From positions 118,852,185 to 118,916,184 of the forward strand of contig OZ026613.1 in the NCBI GenBank assembly GCA_964020975.1: a DNA stretch of 64,000 bases. The letters are read 5' to 3'. The notes beneath the pieces are model-generated. The model did no database searches and was not told the origin of the DNA. It saw nothing but the letters and a program-made list of their open reading frames with translations. The stretch comes from Hermodice carunculata (lineage: Eukaryota > Annelida > Polychaeta > Eunicida > Amphinomidae). Positions within the stretch are counted from its first letter, which is position 1. Every line of letters begins with the position of its first letter. A program made the position numbers and the translations under genes. This document shows positions 49,491 through 64,000 of this stretch, in pieces.

Positions 49491-50034
49491 TATTCCTTGT
49501 GTCCAGCTTGCAACATTTTAGAAATGAGACATTGCATATGAAGTTTGATACATACGTCCATTTGGAATAAATATGCCATTGTACAAAAGTAGGCCACTAG
49601 TTAAATATCTTGGCTGCAGTAGTTGTGACTTGTTTAAAGTAATGATCAGTAGCAATACGTCATGTTGGAACCGAAGATTACCAGGGTGTGTATCTTGGTC
49701 ACAGTGGCTGACTGATTTAACTATTAAATTGATTTGGTTGATGATCACAAGATGGCAGCATCGTACAGTTTAACCTAGTTTTTTTCAGCAACCAATGTTT
49801 TTACCAGTGTTCACTGGGTAGTAGGCACCTGAGTGTCAATTCAATAGATTTTTAGGAATCCTTCAAACGCTATCAGCTGTGTTCAATGATAGAATACCAT
49901 ACTAGTACAAAGAGGGAATAGAATATAGCTTTGACTCCTCCATGGTAACAGGACGTCGCAACCTATCGGCATCCAGTGCCCAATGGGATGTTAACACTGT
50001 TGGGTCGGCACATACACACATGTATGTCTGTATG
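49491..50034. other. No recognisable feature
   Basis: Unique sequence. Confidence 0.4.
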
Positions 50035-50161
<127 letters not shown>

Positions 50162-51440
50162 GGTACAATAGTCCAACCATCAGGGCTACCGGGCCATTTT
50201 TATCACTGACCTACATTCCCATGTGTCTGTCCATATGCGAACCCTTGGTTGCCGATTTACGTCTGCATAGCAGAGTTTGGTGCTGGTTGATGTTTATCAA
50301 TACACCTGGGTAAACTGAATATTTTTATTTGGTTCAAAAAGACAGCTGAAAATATACAACACGTTTCAGTTATTTGTCAAATTGATCATGTCATCAAGGC
50401 ACAGACTACCAAATTATCTAGGAGTCAGTTTAGACCAAAATTTTTATCGGGGGAGAGCATTATAAACAACATTATTAACAAAACTGCTGGTTAGAATTTC
50501 TTTATAGACATAGTAGTAAACTAGATACAAACACCAGAAAGCTACTGTAAATCTGTTTTGATTCAACCTTACCATGACTGCTGTGTCTCCAGTTGCTACC
50601 CAGCAATCTCTAAAGTAAACCCTCACAAGCCAAGCAATAGATGTGACAACAAAATGGTGTGGTTTATGATACAAAAGCACCAAAGGAACCCTCTTGGTAC
50701 AACTGAATTAAGAGAAGCTATACACACCGACTTAAGAGCACCTCAAATGATGCTAAATCCAGTGAGCTCTTCAATGAACATTTTCCGGCTTATCTACATT
50801 CAGATTTTAGTCGAGTCAATGATAGTCCTCATTGCAACACTGCAAGTAGTAACTACAAGTTTTTTACCGCTCGCAGATGAGCAGGATGTCAAAATACCTT
50901 TACCACAGCGCTACAAAAAGTTGAAATGACTTACCCCTCCCTCCCCCAAACTTTTTATTGTACAGAATCAAAAAGATTTTTTTTTTAACTTTTATGTCCA
51001 ATGTTTAATGAAATCCGTTTAAAACTCTGGAATATATTAGAATACCAATTAAGCATCAATTGCCAACTGCATGTATGGGAGAAGTTTATAAGCGCCTCAA
51101 GCACTGGTAAACTGCTTTCTTCTCGGTGACGTCACGGATGACCACGGTCAGCTCTCTGGATACCTCTTAGATGATGTGTGTAAACGTTTTCTGATTGAAG
51201 CTTTGGGTATGCAAAAAGCCTTGGCCGAGGGAATGTATCACCTCTGATCCTCTTTCGTGTATGTCTTTTAGTGTAATCTGCGATATTTACAACGTATTCG
51301 ATATTTTAGAATGATATTTTACTGTATTTCACATCCATTGGTTTTTATCTGAGTTCATGAACAGGTGTACACATGATGTTACATGCATCGCTCGCTGAGC
51401 CCCGGCTGGTGATGCCCCTGTGGAAAAGGGGTAGTATTCC
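50162..51440. other. Unassigned; one 123-codon frame of unknown status
   Basis: A plus-strand frame (50558-50929) has ordinary amino-acid composition but no motif I recognise and no clear splice or promoter context. Confidence 0.3.
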
Positions 51441-51492
51441 AATTATTATTATCATCATCATCATCATCATCATCATCATTATTATTATTAAT
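51441..51492. repeat. (ATT)n / (ATC)n microsatellite
   Basis: ATT, then about nine ATC, then ATT units; the minus strand reads Asn/Asp. Confidence 0.95.
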
Positions 51493-53829
<2,337 letters not shown>

Positions 53830-54100
53830 GTCACCTCTCTTGGTGATATATTTAATATACAATCTGTTTTCACTGCGATCTAAATACCTGGATGGCTGCG
53901 AACTACCTACTGTGAATAATTTTTACTGCTTATTTTGTGATAATATAGTGTATATACAATCTGTTTTATTTCATGTGTACATTAATTTTAGCGTGGGATA
54001 ATTTTTATGGTCGGTTGTAATAGCCTCTGGCTAATGCTCTGTTATTTTCAACATACCGACTTGAAATGAAGATTTGTATCTTGTATCTTGTATCTTCAAA
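53830..54100 (+). mobile_element. Possible LINE 3' tail
   Basis: T-rich sequence ending in three direct TTGTATC units (about 54075-54098: ttgtatcttgtatcttgtatc). Short terminal tandem units are characteristic of CR1/L2/RTE-type LINE 3' ends. No coding remnant is recognisable immediately upstream. Confidence 0.4.
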
Positions 54101-54700
54101 GTGCACTGCTGCCCCATATAACGGTTCGTGCCACTTGATAAGCGACGCGGCTGTCAAGTCACGGGAAGACCGGTGCCAGGAATGTCATGAGTACACAGTC
54201 TGTGCCAAATAACATAAGCAACAGCAATTCTAAACCTACAAACTCGCTTTCGTGATCGTCCAAAAGAATTTGCTAACTCAAAACTTCTTGGCACCACGCA
54301 GGTTTTGTTCAGCTACTGATGTTAGCCATGCAGGTGTGCCACCTGGTGCATATGTGGTGAGATAGATAGTGGAAATAGTAATTGTCCAGTAAAACAGGAT
54401 ACCTAGCTTCCTGCAGATCATGCGGATACATTCCATGTGTGTGAACGGTGCGTGTGTGGTGTGTTTGTTTTTATTGGCATTTTCATTGAAGTTCAAACTA
54501 ATGAGTCGAGTAGATGAATCAAACTTATCCAAACCTGTAAGTGTTCATCACAGTCAAGTAGAAGATTATGATCTGTCCCAAATGGTATTTTCTATGTGGG
54601 TATAATGAAAGCAGGCAATGCGGCTGCTATCAGAAAGGTTGTCACTCACCAATCATTCTGGAACTAACCAAATCGAGGTATGGAAGTGGTTGTCATAATT
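54101..54700. other. No recognisable feature
   Basis: Unique sequence before the next LINE fragment. Confidence 0.4.
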
Positions 54701-54724
54701 TCAAATTTGAATTGGCGTCTGTGT

Positions 54725-55600
54725 AAGATAGTTACCATAATGAACAAAGAAAGAAACGCTCTCTTTTTGTTCAGAAAGTATAGATACAAAGCAAGTCAAG
54801 CGAGAATCATGTATGTAAGCATGACACCAGCAATGTATTCATGTGATAATGAAAAACTAGAAAGTATTCAATTAGATGCCGCTCGTATCGTTACTGGTTC
54901 AATGCGTGGAACCGTCAATGCTAAGTTATACGACGCAACCAGATGGTTGACCGTGGCTAAACATAGGGAAATATTCAAATTGACTTTAATGTAAAAACTT
55001 GAATATCGCTCCCGATTCAGTATGCTCCATCATTTATACGGCGTTTACTCCAGGTGCTCAAACCCACGATACCCGTCACAGGTTTGATCTTCCTCATTTT
55101 GGTGCTCGAACTGACCCTTTTGATACATTATTTTTTCCTTTAACAGCCAGGCTCTCGAACCAACTTCCTCTCGACACTCGGAATCCCCTTCATTACAGAT
55201 ATTCAAATCTAAAATTAATTTTCAAAAAAATCACCGACCAATAAAATTCCAGGAACTTTGTAACTTTGGCGATAGATTTCTTTCAGCTCTACATACACGT
55301 CTTTGCCAGATGCAAGCCAATTAAATTTGCATTTATTTGAAATTTGTGTGAAGGATTCTCCTAATTGTTCTTGTTGGTCACCCAGGGAAGACACATTGCG
55401 TTATTTCTTTATCTTTCCCTTATATGCTGCCCCACAATCAGCTTTGCATGACCCGGTGACCGGTTTCGCACCATTTACCATACAGACTATATGGCTCTCA
55501 TGAAGCTTCACTTGTGCAAAATGTCAAAATTTTCTTAGCAGTGTAAAAATATATTTCTAGGAAGAATCGTTTTAACACAATAGGTATTGGCAGATTGTGT
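54725..55600 (+). mobile_element. 5'-truncated LINE, ORF2 C-terminus
   Basis: Three consecutive blocks match the region downstream of the reverse transcriptase in invertebrate non-LTR ORF2 proteins. Block 1 (to 54994): KYRYKASQARIMYVSM, EKLESIQLDAARIVTG, MRGTVNAKLYDATRW (family: LExIQxxAARIVTGxxRGT...LYxExGW). Block 2 (54999-55244, another frame): THDTRHRFDLP, FFPLTARLSNQLPLDTRN (family: FxPSTxRLWNxLPxxxR). Block 3 (55303-55503, then beyond): LNLHLFEICVKDSPNCSC, LRYFFIFPLY (family: LNxHLFxxxVxxSPxCxCG...HFFxxCPLY) and, past a stop, KIFLAV-KYI. The frame changes at least twice and stops interrupt it; the last Cys/His positions are partly lost. It contains no reverse transcriptase, as expected for a 5'-truncated insertion. 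Confidence 0.87.
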
Positions 55601-57196
55601 AAATTTTATTAGCATCTGTATTTGTAAATATTTTAATTCAAAATCTATGGTCGGTCTAATTCAGCTCTTTGGTGGCAAACATTTTGCCCCGCTGTCTGTC
55701 TGTCTGTCTGGTCCAAGTGTTTGTCGTCTTTTGAGTGCATCTGTGTGTCTGGTATTGTTCTGGTCATTTGTCCTTTCCAGCAAGAGGGATTTACATACGG
55801 TCTTTTATTTTTCCCAATTGTTATCAATTATTACTGTCATGACAGGCACTGTAATATTGAATACAATATGTTTAATCCAACTACCAGCCACCCTAAAAAC
55901 GGGATTAAACTCCTTCTCTGACAATATAAAGCATCAAATTAACCACACCTTGATTCACACGAAAAGACGGCAAAGGCGGTTATTTGAGTATTTGTTAGTC
56001 TGCCGCAAAATGGCCTTTGAAAATAGTTTGCAGTGATTCTGAATAGTGCAGAAATGGCCTTTAATTGGTTCATATAGTTACCCAATTCATTCTTCCAACA
56101 AATCTTGTTGGAATTAGTTAACCAAAGTGCCTCAAGGCGGTGGACAGTTTACAGTAGCATCATACAGTTTACAGTAATATCATGCAGTTCACAGTAACAT
56201 CATACAGACGCTTGCCTGCGCAGCCTGCTTTCAATACAATGTCAAAACATGTCAATGAACCATGTTTGGCCGTGTTTGCAATCATGACACGTTTAAAACG
56301 TTCGAGACATACTGAGATGCACTGCAAACTTGGCGTGTTTTGGTAGACCTGCAAAAATATGGCCACTCAGCACGTTCAAATATAGTAATCCCATTGGCAA
56401 CTTTACCGCAGCTTGAGTCAGTTCTTTTTGAAATTTAGTATCAGTTGCAACCACAGGAGGTTCATGCATTAATCCCTGGGCAAACAAGAGTGCACTACGC
56501 TCCTGAACGAGAGGCCTTCTCATCCATATACCCATAGGGATAGACAAATGCATGCATAATTCATGATTTAAACAGTTTTCATTCATCGTTGTCAATTCCA
56601 AAATTCATAATCGCTGGCACTTTTGAATGCCTGTGTAAGATACCTTTGCTTACAACAAACTGCATCATAGACAGGCCATTCGTCAACACACGGACGCCAT
56701 CGACAAGCAATACCTCATTTGATCGCTGACTCAGATTTATCGGCTGAGGAAAGCAGAACAATCGACTGTGTAGCGAAATGTAAATATGGACACTTCACCT
56801 CACAATAAAAACATGAAAGACTTGACTAGTGAAGTCTGGATTGAGGCAAGAAAGCTATGATCTGTATGTACAGCCTTTTATTTACTACCAAACCAATTAC
56901 TTTTGCCCACGTACAAATAGGACTTGTACACAACATAAAGCTTTCGGCACGCTAATACAAAGATAAACATGGTCGATATATCCCATTGTGTCAAGTTGCA
57001 TCTTACATATTTAGAAAAATCCCACGCTCATGCACAACCCATCTGAAGTTGCAGGAAACATGCGTTCTAACAAGAGTGTCTACATGCAGAAGAGAGAGCC
57101 ACAATCATTGTTGAATATCGGGAACAGTTTCATTTGCATTATCCAGTCGCTTTTTCAAAGTAAAAGACGCCATTTCTACATCTAACTTTTTCATTG
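55601..57196. other. Unassigned
   Basis: A short CTGT run lies at about 55693-55712. Two overlapping minus-strand frames (56579-56761, 56293-56601) look superficially protein-like but no family was recognised. Confidence 0.3.
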
Positions 57197-57434
57197 TTAA
57201 CTTCTAAGTCCATGTGCTTTGAATTGACATAACAACATTGGATTCAGATTCTTTGTAAACTGACCTTTCATCCAAGTACCACCGGGAGAGACCATCCAAG
57301 TACCACGGGGTCAACTGCTGCACAGACCGTAACAATGGTCCAGGGCTATGGGTTTCCTGGGCTTGCCTTAAGCGCAATGCGCCCAAAGGGTTCCAAGGAA
57401 AGCTGTTGACTCAGGCAAAACCGACATTAGTTAA
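57197..57434 (-). mobile_element. TTAA-bounded MITE, diverged copy 7
   Basis: A 238-bp element bounded by TTAA at 57197 and 57431. Near its right end is ggaaagctgttgactca, the family hairpin arm; the partner arm is reduced to gggtttcctgggc. The internal text ctttcatccaagtaccaccg matches ctttcattcaaataccagc of copy 1. The outer ends have lost most of the CCCTT/AAGGG identity. Confidence 0.62.
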
Positions 57435-57927
57435 TTTGGGGGTGTTTTACTCATCAAAATTATAAACAGGGAGTAAACGAACAAATGAGCCCCTCATTTA
57501 AAACTCTGCCTGTGCAGACGTTTTCCATGTACCGGAGTCAATAAGACTACATAACGGCACAGCTTTCTGTCCCAGCGATCAATTATTGTGTGCGACAAAT
57601 GCGTTCAAACAAGATAACTGTATCTGAATAATACGGATGTGTACCTACTCAATTTGAGCTGTACTGAATTTTGGAATGTCAATATAGAAACACCTATCTT
57701 TAAATACATTATCAGAAAGTCGTGACGGACAAAAATCTATTACTCTCTACCAAACAGGCGATAAAATTACCTGCACATGACACTACTTCAAAGTGTACAT
57801 GCTTATGGAAAATGAGGAGGTCTACCTGTATAGGTTCACCACTTCCATTATAATGTCAGAGTCGTCGACTTGAAAACACAAAACATAGAAATTGACACGC
57901 TTTTAAAAAAGACGTACTTTCTTTTCA
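57435..57927. other. No recognisable feature
   Basis: Unique AT-rich sequence. Confidence 0.4.
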
Positions 57928-57935
57928 TATATATG

Positions 57936-58005
<70 letters not shown>

Positions 58006-58008
58006 TTG
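57928..58008. repeat. (TA)n microsatellite
   Basis: About 60 bp of pure TA with GTAT and CATAT variants at the ends. Confidence 0.96.
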
Positions 58009-58559
58009 CATTTGCGACAACTGAATTATATTTGATGTAACATATTTTAGCTACCCATAACGGTACTACAATATATTGATGTACTCTATCCATACTAGGC
58101 AGAATACCTTCACGTAGGTGTATATTCAAGTCATGCGACCCTCTAAACTCAGCTACGTGATAGAATGGGCAAGGTAGCTGGAAAGTGTTTTTCAGTGGTA
58201 AAATACTGGCAGCATCCAATTTGAGTGGCGTGTGTAGCCTATGGATGAGGTATATAAAGGGTTTTTTAATTCAGGTACTCAGTGTTTTTGACACCTGGCA
58301 CCAATTTAACAAAAACTCCAGTAGTGAAGCACGTAAAAACCTAGCATTGCACAGACCAATCTGCCAGGTAGTCGACCATGTTGAAACTGTATGCGACACT
58401 CTCAAACGAATGACAAATGTTAGGTGTTCAATCAAGATATGACCTGATAAAAAATTAAGTCAAAGGATGAAACAATTATAAATGATGATGAATATCTATA
58501 TTAGGTTTCCTAACCAAACGTGATTTCTTAAAGAATCGAAAGTTGTGATTTAAATTGGT

Positions 58560-59650
58560 GTAGACGAGGCGTGGAGTGTCATTAAGGAATCAGAAGAGAA
58601 CAAGTCTCCTGTACCCAAGATTTTTTGACAAACTATAATGCAATAAGCCTAGCAAATTATGACTATAAAATCATTGCTTTTATACTTGCTAGACGACTTG
58701 CGAAAGGTTTTCCAAAAATTATCCTATGACCAAACTGCACATATGAAGAAACGCTAAATTGGATGTAACACAAGACTTTCACAAGATATATTATTGATTA
58801 CACCGAGTTATACAATAATAAATGTCCCATTATGTTTACATTTTCAAGAGGCTTTTTGACGCTGTTAATTGGAATTTATTGCAAAGTATTTTAAAAAATT
58901 AACTTGGTTAGGCCTTTACATTTTGGAGAAGAACTAGTGTCTGCAGTTAACTATGAATATTTCTAAGGTTGAGAGGACCGGTTTAAAACCACCAGTTGCC
59001 TTTTATGGATGACTGCTTGTCTCAAGTCAGGAGTGAAATTTGTTCTTCACATTGGTATTTGAAGAGAAATGTTGGTGCTTTGGCAAGTCTGGAATCTCTT
59101 TGCTGTCATTGTTGGGTTTGGAATTAATGAATATGGATCATATTTTTATTTTTTATTTTTTATTTGATAAGTACTTGGCTATTGTGCGAAAATTTCAGTA
59201 TTGAAATGTGCATGGATTAATAGATTATTGTATTTAAATACAAATTGGGAAAGTTAGATTTGAATCTAAATATTCATTGCTAACTCATTTAAGAAATGAG
59301 AAATAATGACATGAATGTTAATCCACGTTATTCAGTTATATTTAATTACTTCCATGATGGCAAACATAGCCTTTGTCTTGAAACATTTACAGATGAATTT
59401 TCATCACACGTCATAAGGCTAAAGAAATGTTTTTGAGCCAGGGTTAACGCTTCTTTTATAATAACCGGATAATAATATTACTTTATGAATGAATTAAAAC
59501 TTTGTTGCCAGAACTACATCAAATATAGAAATATCATTGACAGTGTACAGAAACATTACGTTCCAGATTTGTTTAATGTTAATGGAGAAATGTGTTTGTA
59601 AACTTCATAAGATGAGTCATAAAAATATTTGTCAATCAAATATGTTAAAT
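58560..59650 (+). mobile_element. Decayed L1/Tx1-like LINE
   Basis: The frame starting at 58631 reads NYNAISLANYDYKIIAF then ILARRLAKGFPKII, a clear match to the L1/Tx1-clade reverse-transcriptase motif NxRPISLLNxDYKIxxxxLAxRLKxxLPxII. Shortly after, in other frames, come ITPSYTIINVPL and QEAF, matching the segment leading to motif A (xIDYTE...FIDFEKAFD). Further on, AWINRLLYLNTNWES (about 59208-59252) and QNYIKYRNIIDSVQKHYV + PDLFNVNGEMC (59509-59594) match the C-terminal WIKRLL and HYIxDLFxxNG motifs of the same clade. The catalytic YxDD segment between them is not recognisable and the spacing is too short, so the middle seems deleted. Many stops and frame changes; an old, dead copy. Confidence 0.72.
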
Positions 59651-60059
59651 TTGATAAACATAAACATAAAAATCATAAATGGATAGTAATAGCGCTAGTC
59701 ACCACTGGTGGCAGCGCTGTTATAAAGTAGAATCATGTGACAGTAGTCCACGCCTTTACAATGAGAAGCCTTCACATTTATTAGGTACAAAAAGGTGTTT
59801 TGGATCATAAAGCTCCAAGTTATACAGTTTTCCTCACAGCTGTACACTGGACAAAGAAACACTTTTTCTTGGAGGTCTTATGTGCAAAATAGTGAATTTC
59901 ATTCCACAAAATAGAGATAAATATTGACTTCATGCAGGTTATAGCCCAAGATGCCTAGCTGATTATAATGCAGGTGAAAGGTTGATGTGATTCTTTTTTT
60001 GATTCTGTTAAAGGATACAACTATTGCTTGAAAGACGACATCGAAGCTTACCAAATCAT
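59651..60059. other. No recognisable feature
   Basis: Unique sequence, possibly the 3' part of the LINE above. Confidence 0.35.
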
Positions 60060-60538
60060 ATTCTTAATATGTTAATCTACCGATCATGAGAGGCCACCTG
60101 TCTTATAAGACCACTTTTAGTGGTAATGGAGAAGACCCTCGTGGCAGAAACTATTGCATTGTGATCATATCCTTGTCAAAACGTATGAGACAATTTACCA
60201 CTTTCAATTGTTTTTTTTACAATGTTCGGTACCTGCTATAGAGACCACTTATCGTGAAAGACCAGTTAAATTTTTGAGACCACCCTTCCAATAAATTTTA
60301 TTGTTACTTTAACTAGCGTGCAAATCAACTACTATGTGCAAGAACTTGTGACGAATACAAGGGATGGTCTTAAGTACCAGAATCCATGCACAGTCCCTGT
60401 CTTAAGAAACCACACCAATGAAAGACCACCGGTCTTGAATTACTATGTATTCAGGTATACTTTACAATGCCTTCGATGATTACGAAAGGCCATCTCTACT
60501 AGGAAGCTGCAATCTGGTCACTCGTAGGGGTTGCCTTT

Positions 60539-60569
<31 letters not shown>

Positions 60570-61640
60570 CATCGACAGCAATACAGAACATGTTGTTCAT
60601 AGCTAGACAGATCCCCCTTATGATCAAGTTAATGGGTCTTTAATGACGGGTGAATTCACATGCTAAAAATTGTTTCGGATCCCACAAAGTGTTCTTTCAA
60701 AGGATCAAAGTCTCTTACTGGAGATGTCCCCTATACAGTAGTTCCTGCCCGGAGAGACCTTTCTTACTACCAGATTAAAAATGGTCTCATTTACAGATGG
60801 TCTCACATGACAGGTACATTAACATACAATAGGAATTGAGGTTGGGTCAGGCAGAGTAGGAGGTTTCTTATGCTAATACTAATATACACTAATCCTTGCT
60901 AGAATGAAGGTATTAGTGGTATTTTGAGACAGGTGGTCTCTCATGACAGGTAAATGATCATAGTAAGAACAGCAAAGTGGTATCTCAAAAAAGGGAGGTC
61001 TCTAATGGCAAATGTTATACAATATTAGTCTTTGCCTCGAGAGATCACTCTCATTGCCAAGTTGAATGGTTCCATAAAACAGGTGGTCTCCCCTAAATAG
61101 GTAAATGAACATGGTAAAACGAGTATTTGGGATTAGTTAAAGTGGTATCTCAAGAGTGGGTCTTTAAAAAACCCCTTCTCTTGACAGACCTCTTTGATGC
61201 ACAGTAGTATCTGTCTTGAGAGATCCCTCCAATGAGAGACTGCTGTCGCTCTCTTAGAAGACTGTGCTATCTTTTCCATGTTATTGTGTCTCTAATGAAA
61301 GCCCTCCTGCTTTGAGAGACCACATTTTGACTTACACTAGGGGTGGTCTGTCAAAAGAGGGGCCAGTGTATCTCAAACTATTATCTCTCTTAACAAGTAA
61401 CGTAACAAGAGTTGGAGCAGGACAAGAGAGGCACGTCTTGTACAGTAGATGGTGTGTGTATAATATATAGTAGTTGTACCTGTCTTATGTGGCCAATGGG
61501 TGGCCTTTCAACACAGGTGATTTTTTAATGAATACCAGTTGACATTTAGAGAATTTACTCAAATATATATATATCTTGTGCTAGCTACAGAGTCCACCTG
61601 TCATAACAGACCATGCATTGCAACAACTCATCCCCTTAGC
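60060..61640. repeat. Degenerate array built on GAGACCAC / GGTGGTCTC
   Basis: For ~1.6 kb the sequence returns to blocks such as gaccacctgtcttataagac, agagaccacttatcgtgaaa, caggtggtctctcatgacag and aggggtggtctgtcaaaaga, in both orientations and at irregular spacings (e.g. near 60091, 60240, 60407, 60750, 60927, 60985, 61066, 61315 and 61590). The mixed orientation means the blocks can pair into hairpins. It looks like an old satellite-like or fold-back repeat. Confidence 0.65.
60539..60569. repeat. Poly-T tract
   Basis: About 30 T, preceded by a single C; it could be the A-tail of a minus-strand retrotransposed sequence, but no body is recognisable. Confidence 0.9.
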
Positions 61641-61984
61641 CTCCCTTTAGGGCAGTACTGATTGTTTTAACAAATTATTTTACATTCTCAGACGTAAAAC
61701 ATGACATTATACTATTGCATATCAAACAAACTGAACATATACTTATATAAACAAGATAAAATGTACCAGGTGGATGTTCTGTCTTGTTAATCAAAGATGA
61801 TCAGGCTCATTATTCCACAGTAAGTATACTAAAAAGCAATCCATGTTCTCCTTGTGAACCGAGAGCCACCTGGTGGCCAACCTTGGTGGCTGACTAACCC
61901 TATTGGATGTTCTGAGATCGACAAAGTATAGAGACTGTCCGTAAGAGATTGAAGTCTACTCCGCTAGACACTACCATATTCTTC
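61641..61984. other. No recognisable feature
   Basis: Unique sequence between the array and the LINE. Confidence 0.4.
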
Positions 61985-63860
61985 ACTCTTCAAACTAATT
62001 TAGACACTCAATAATATATTAAGAAATAGCATTCATAGAACTAAAGAAGTGCATTATGAAGAATGTTTCGAAACATGTGAAAGCGATTTTTTAAGAAAAA
62101 AATGGGAAACTACAAACGAAGTCTTATCAAAAACTAAGAAAAAAGGAAGTTCCCAGAATATTTTTCCCACCGTGGACAATTAAGAATTGAAAAGTGCAAA
62201 TAAATCAAATTATTTTGTTCACAAATATTAGACTAATCAAGTTAATCAACTCAATGGCAAACAATTACAAAATATATCTTAGATTTAATGTGAATCCAAT
62301 AATTGAATTTATTGGGATAGATTTAGAAAATAATCCGTACGTAAATGATACATTACGCCTTAACACAAGTTGTGGAATAGATAAACTGTCTACAAAACCT
62401 CTCAACCTTATTTTGAAGAAATGTTAAAATAGGACATTTTAGTGTTATAATTTCTCAGGCACTAAACACTGGTGCATTCCAAGACAAACTAAAAAATTAG
62501 CCAAAGTAATTTCAATGTATAAAAGAGATGATGATAATTTATTTAGTGTCCATCATCCCATATCAATATAACCTGCTTTTTCAAAAGTATTTTTTAAAAA
62601 TAAGGTTTAACTAATTATATGATGTACAGAAGCATGCATTATTTAACAGTAGTCAATATGGTTTCAGAGTGGAGCATTCTACAAAATTTGCTGCCACAGA
62701 ACTTGTTGATAAAAGTATGCAAGAAATGGATGAGGGTAACATTCCCATTAGTATTTTTCTTGGCCTACCAAAAGCCAACGGCACTAAAGATCACAAAATT
62801 CTTTTAAACAAGTTGAAATATTATGGAATAAAGGGCGTTCCATTAAACCTAATCGAAAGTTACATATGCCACTGTAAATAATATGTTGAATTAGACAATG
62901 TAAACACCGATCTATTATCGATCACTACAGGTGTACCCCAAAATTCTGGCTTGGGACCATCTTTTATTTATAATTTATGTAAATGATACAGCACATATTT
63001 GTCATATATTTGAATTGATTACGTACGCGGACGATTTGACCCTTTGTAGGACATTTAATTCCTGTAATACTAATGTGAACTCAGAAATAAATGATGAGAC
63101 TAACTTTGAGCTGAAAAAAATGAGATTGGTAACAAAGTATCGCTTAACACATCTGAAACCAAATTTATGATTTTTCGTCAAAATAAGAAAAAAAATCATG
63201 ATTGCCTGTATTTAAAATGAAAGATGTATTTCTGAAACATGCTGCAACCTTCAATTTCCTGGGCATTTTAATTGATAACAACTCAACAGGAATGCTCATG
63301 TCGACTTAATAGCAAGTAAAATTTCAAGAGCTCTTGGTATTGTAGTTTAAGTTTATCGCCACATAAAGTATAGAATACAATGAAAGAACTATGAGTACAA
63401 AGATTGTCAATTGACAGATTATAGTTCATATGTAAATAGTTGAATATTTTTTAGTGGCGGGAACATGAGAAACCTATACAGGCTTATGGGTCCCTACAAC
63501 AATACAGATTACAAGACAATTATAACAATATGGTACGTTTAAGAAAATATAGTAAGGTGCCAATACGTGATAACAAATGTACACTTTATAAGACTTTTTC
63601 TCTATTATCAGTACATATGAATTAATGGTGTGTACAATATTCTAAATCATGTAAAGTTTCTCTTGCCAGTAAAAATATTTATATTTCTCTTTGAAGGAGC
63701 GGATGTTGGGGATGTTTGTTAAAACCAGTTGGTTTTTGTTCCTAGTTGCAGGTCCGTGACATTTTATGCTAATTTTTTCCTATTGACCGTAATATTTTTT
63801 ATGTGATATTTATGTTTTGTCTTGTGTTATGTGTAAGTAATACAAATAAATTACAGAAGA
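61985..63860 (+). mobile_element. LINE with recognisable reverse transcriptase (Jockey/CR1-group, decayed)
   Basis: Successive plus-strand frames spell a typical non-LTR ORF2. Order: pre-RT spacer (FLRKKWETTNEVLSKTKKK, about 62085-62145); LNTSCGIDKLSTKPL (62359-62403); KVISMYKRDD (about 62504-62535); GFRVEHSTKFAATELVD (62660-62710) and PISIFLGLPKANGTKDHKIL (62744-62803), where the family has FLDLSKAFDTLDH; ITTGVPQNSGLGP (about 62919-62957, family TGVPQGSxLGP); YADDLTLC at 63024-63047; FLGILIDNN (about 63258-63284) and ALGIV. The motif-A catalytic Asp is Gly (codon at 62762) and the Ala-Phe-Asp of that motif is Ala-Asn-Gly, so the enzyme is dead even apart from several stops and frame changes. 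ORF1 and the endonuclease domain are absent. The T-rich region from about 63430 is probably the 3' part; the end near aatacaaataaattacag is a guess. Confidence 0.9.
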
Positions 63861-64000
63861 TGGCCGGTAACCTATGAAATTAACGCTTATGCATGAATAT
63901 GCCTGTGAGGTATATATATTAATTTTGGGAAAAGGCATAATATTGAGGAAGCTGCGTAAAGGTAAACTATGGACCCGAGGATGTGAGGAAGTTATTATTC

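Noticed and set aside
50558-50929. 123-codon plus-strand frame
   Set aside because: No motif, no codon-usage signal, no supporting context.
56293-56761. Two overlapping minus-strand frames with ordinary composition
   Set aside because: No family recognised, no splice logic, and the two are in different frames.

Overview
This window is eukaryotic, intergenic or intronic DNA from an animal, most likely a marine invertebrate. The reasons are very long dinucleotide and tetranucleotide runs (AT, GA/CT, GTAT, TTTC, ATT), more than a dozen minisatellite arrays, decayed non-LTR retrotransposons (LINEs), TTAA-bounded DNA-transposon derivatives, and no dense long ORFs, operons or bacterial signals. 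Amphioxus-like or mollusc-like genomes would fit, but the sequence alone does not settle the taxon. Most long open frames are translations of tandem repeats, not genes.

Layout. 0-8 kb: minisatellites with periods of 39, 29, 54, 31, 30 and 48 bp and an AT run. 8.3-9.0 kb: a fold-back element with arms of about 115-130 bp. 11.0-11.6 kb: the best host-gene candidate, two frame-compatible exons with consensus splice sites encoding an IL-17-like cysteine-knot C-terminus. 13-22 kb: more tandem arrays (a degenerate ~40 bp array, GTAT, TTTC plus a 145-bp array, 43-bp, 20-bp). 22.5-29.5 kb: a ~3.5-kb direct tandem duplication, each copy carrying a 1.4-kb TTAA-bounded element with internal ~175-bp repeats. 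33.2-33.8 kb: LINE 3' fragment. 34.3-34.6 kb: eight 39-bp units, six with an E-box. 40.8-41.8 kb: a degenerate array and a ~100-bp inverted repeat. 42.2-42.5 kb (minus): a fragment resembling the N-terminal helical domain of DUF3504/Crypton-like tyrosine recombinases. 47.1-47.4 kb (minus): a C4 zinc-finger-like open frame. 54.7-55.6, 58.6-59.6 and 62.0-63.8 kb: three LINE remnants, the last with a readable reverse transcriptase including YADD. 60.1-61.6 kb: a degenerate array built on GAGACCAC/GGTGGTCTC.

The main unifying structure is a family of at least seven TTAA-bounded elements (3.7, 24.2, 27.7, 35.7, 39.2, 44.7 and 57.2 kb). Their ends read TTAACCCTT...AAGGGTTAA, which fits piggyBac-type target-site and terminal-repeat rules, and most carry a subterminal hairpin built from GTCAACAGCTTTCCTC and its complement. 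Short ~225-240 bp copies and long 1.4-kb copies share the same left end. I see no transposase, rRNA, tRNA, CRISPR array or complete protein-coding gene here.
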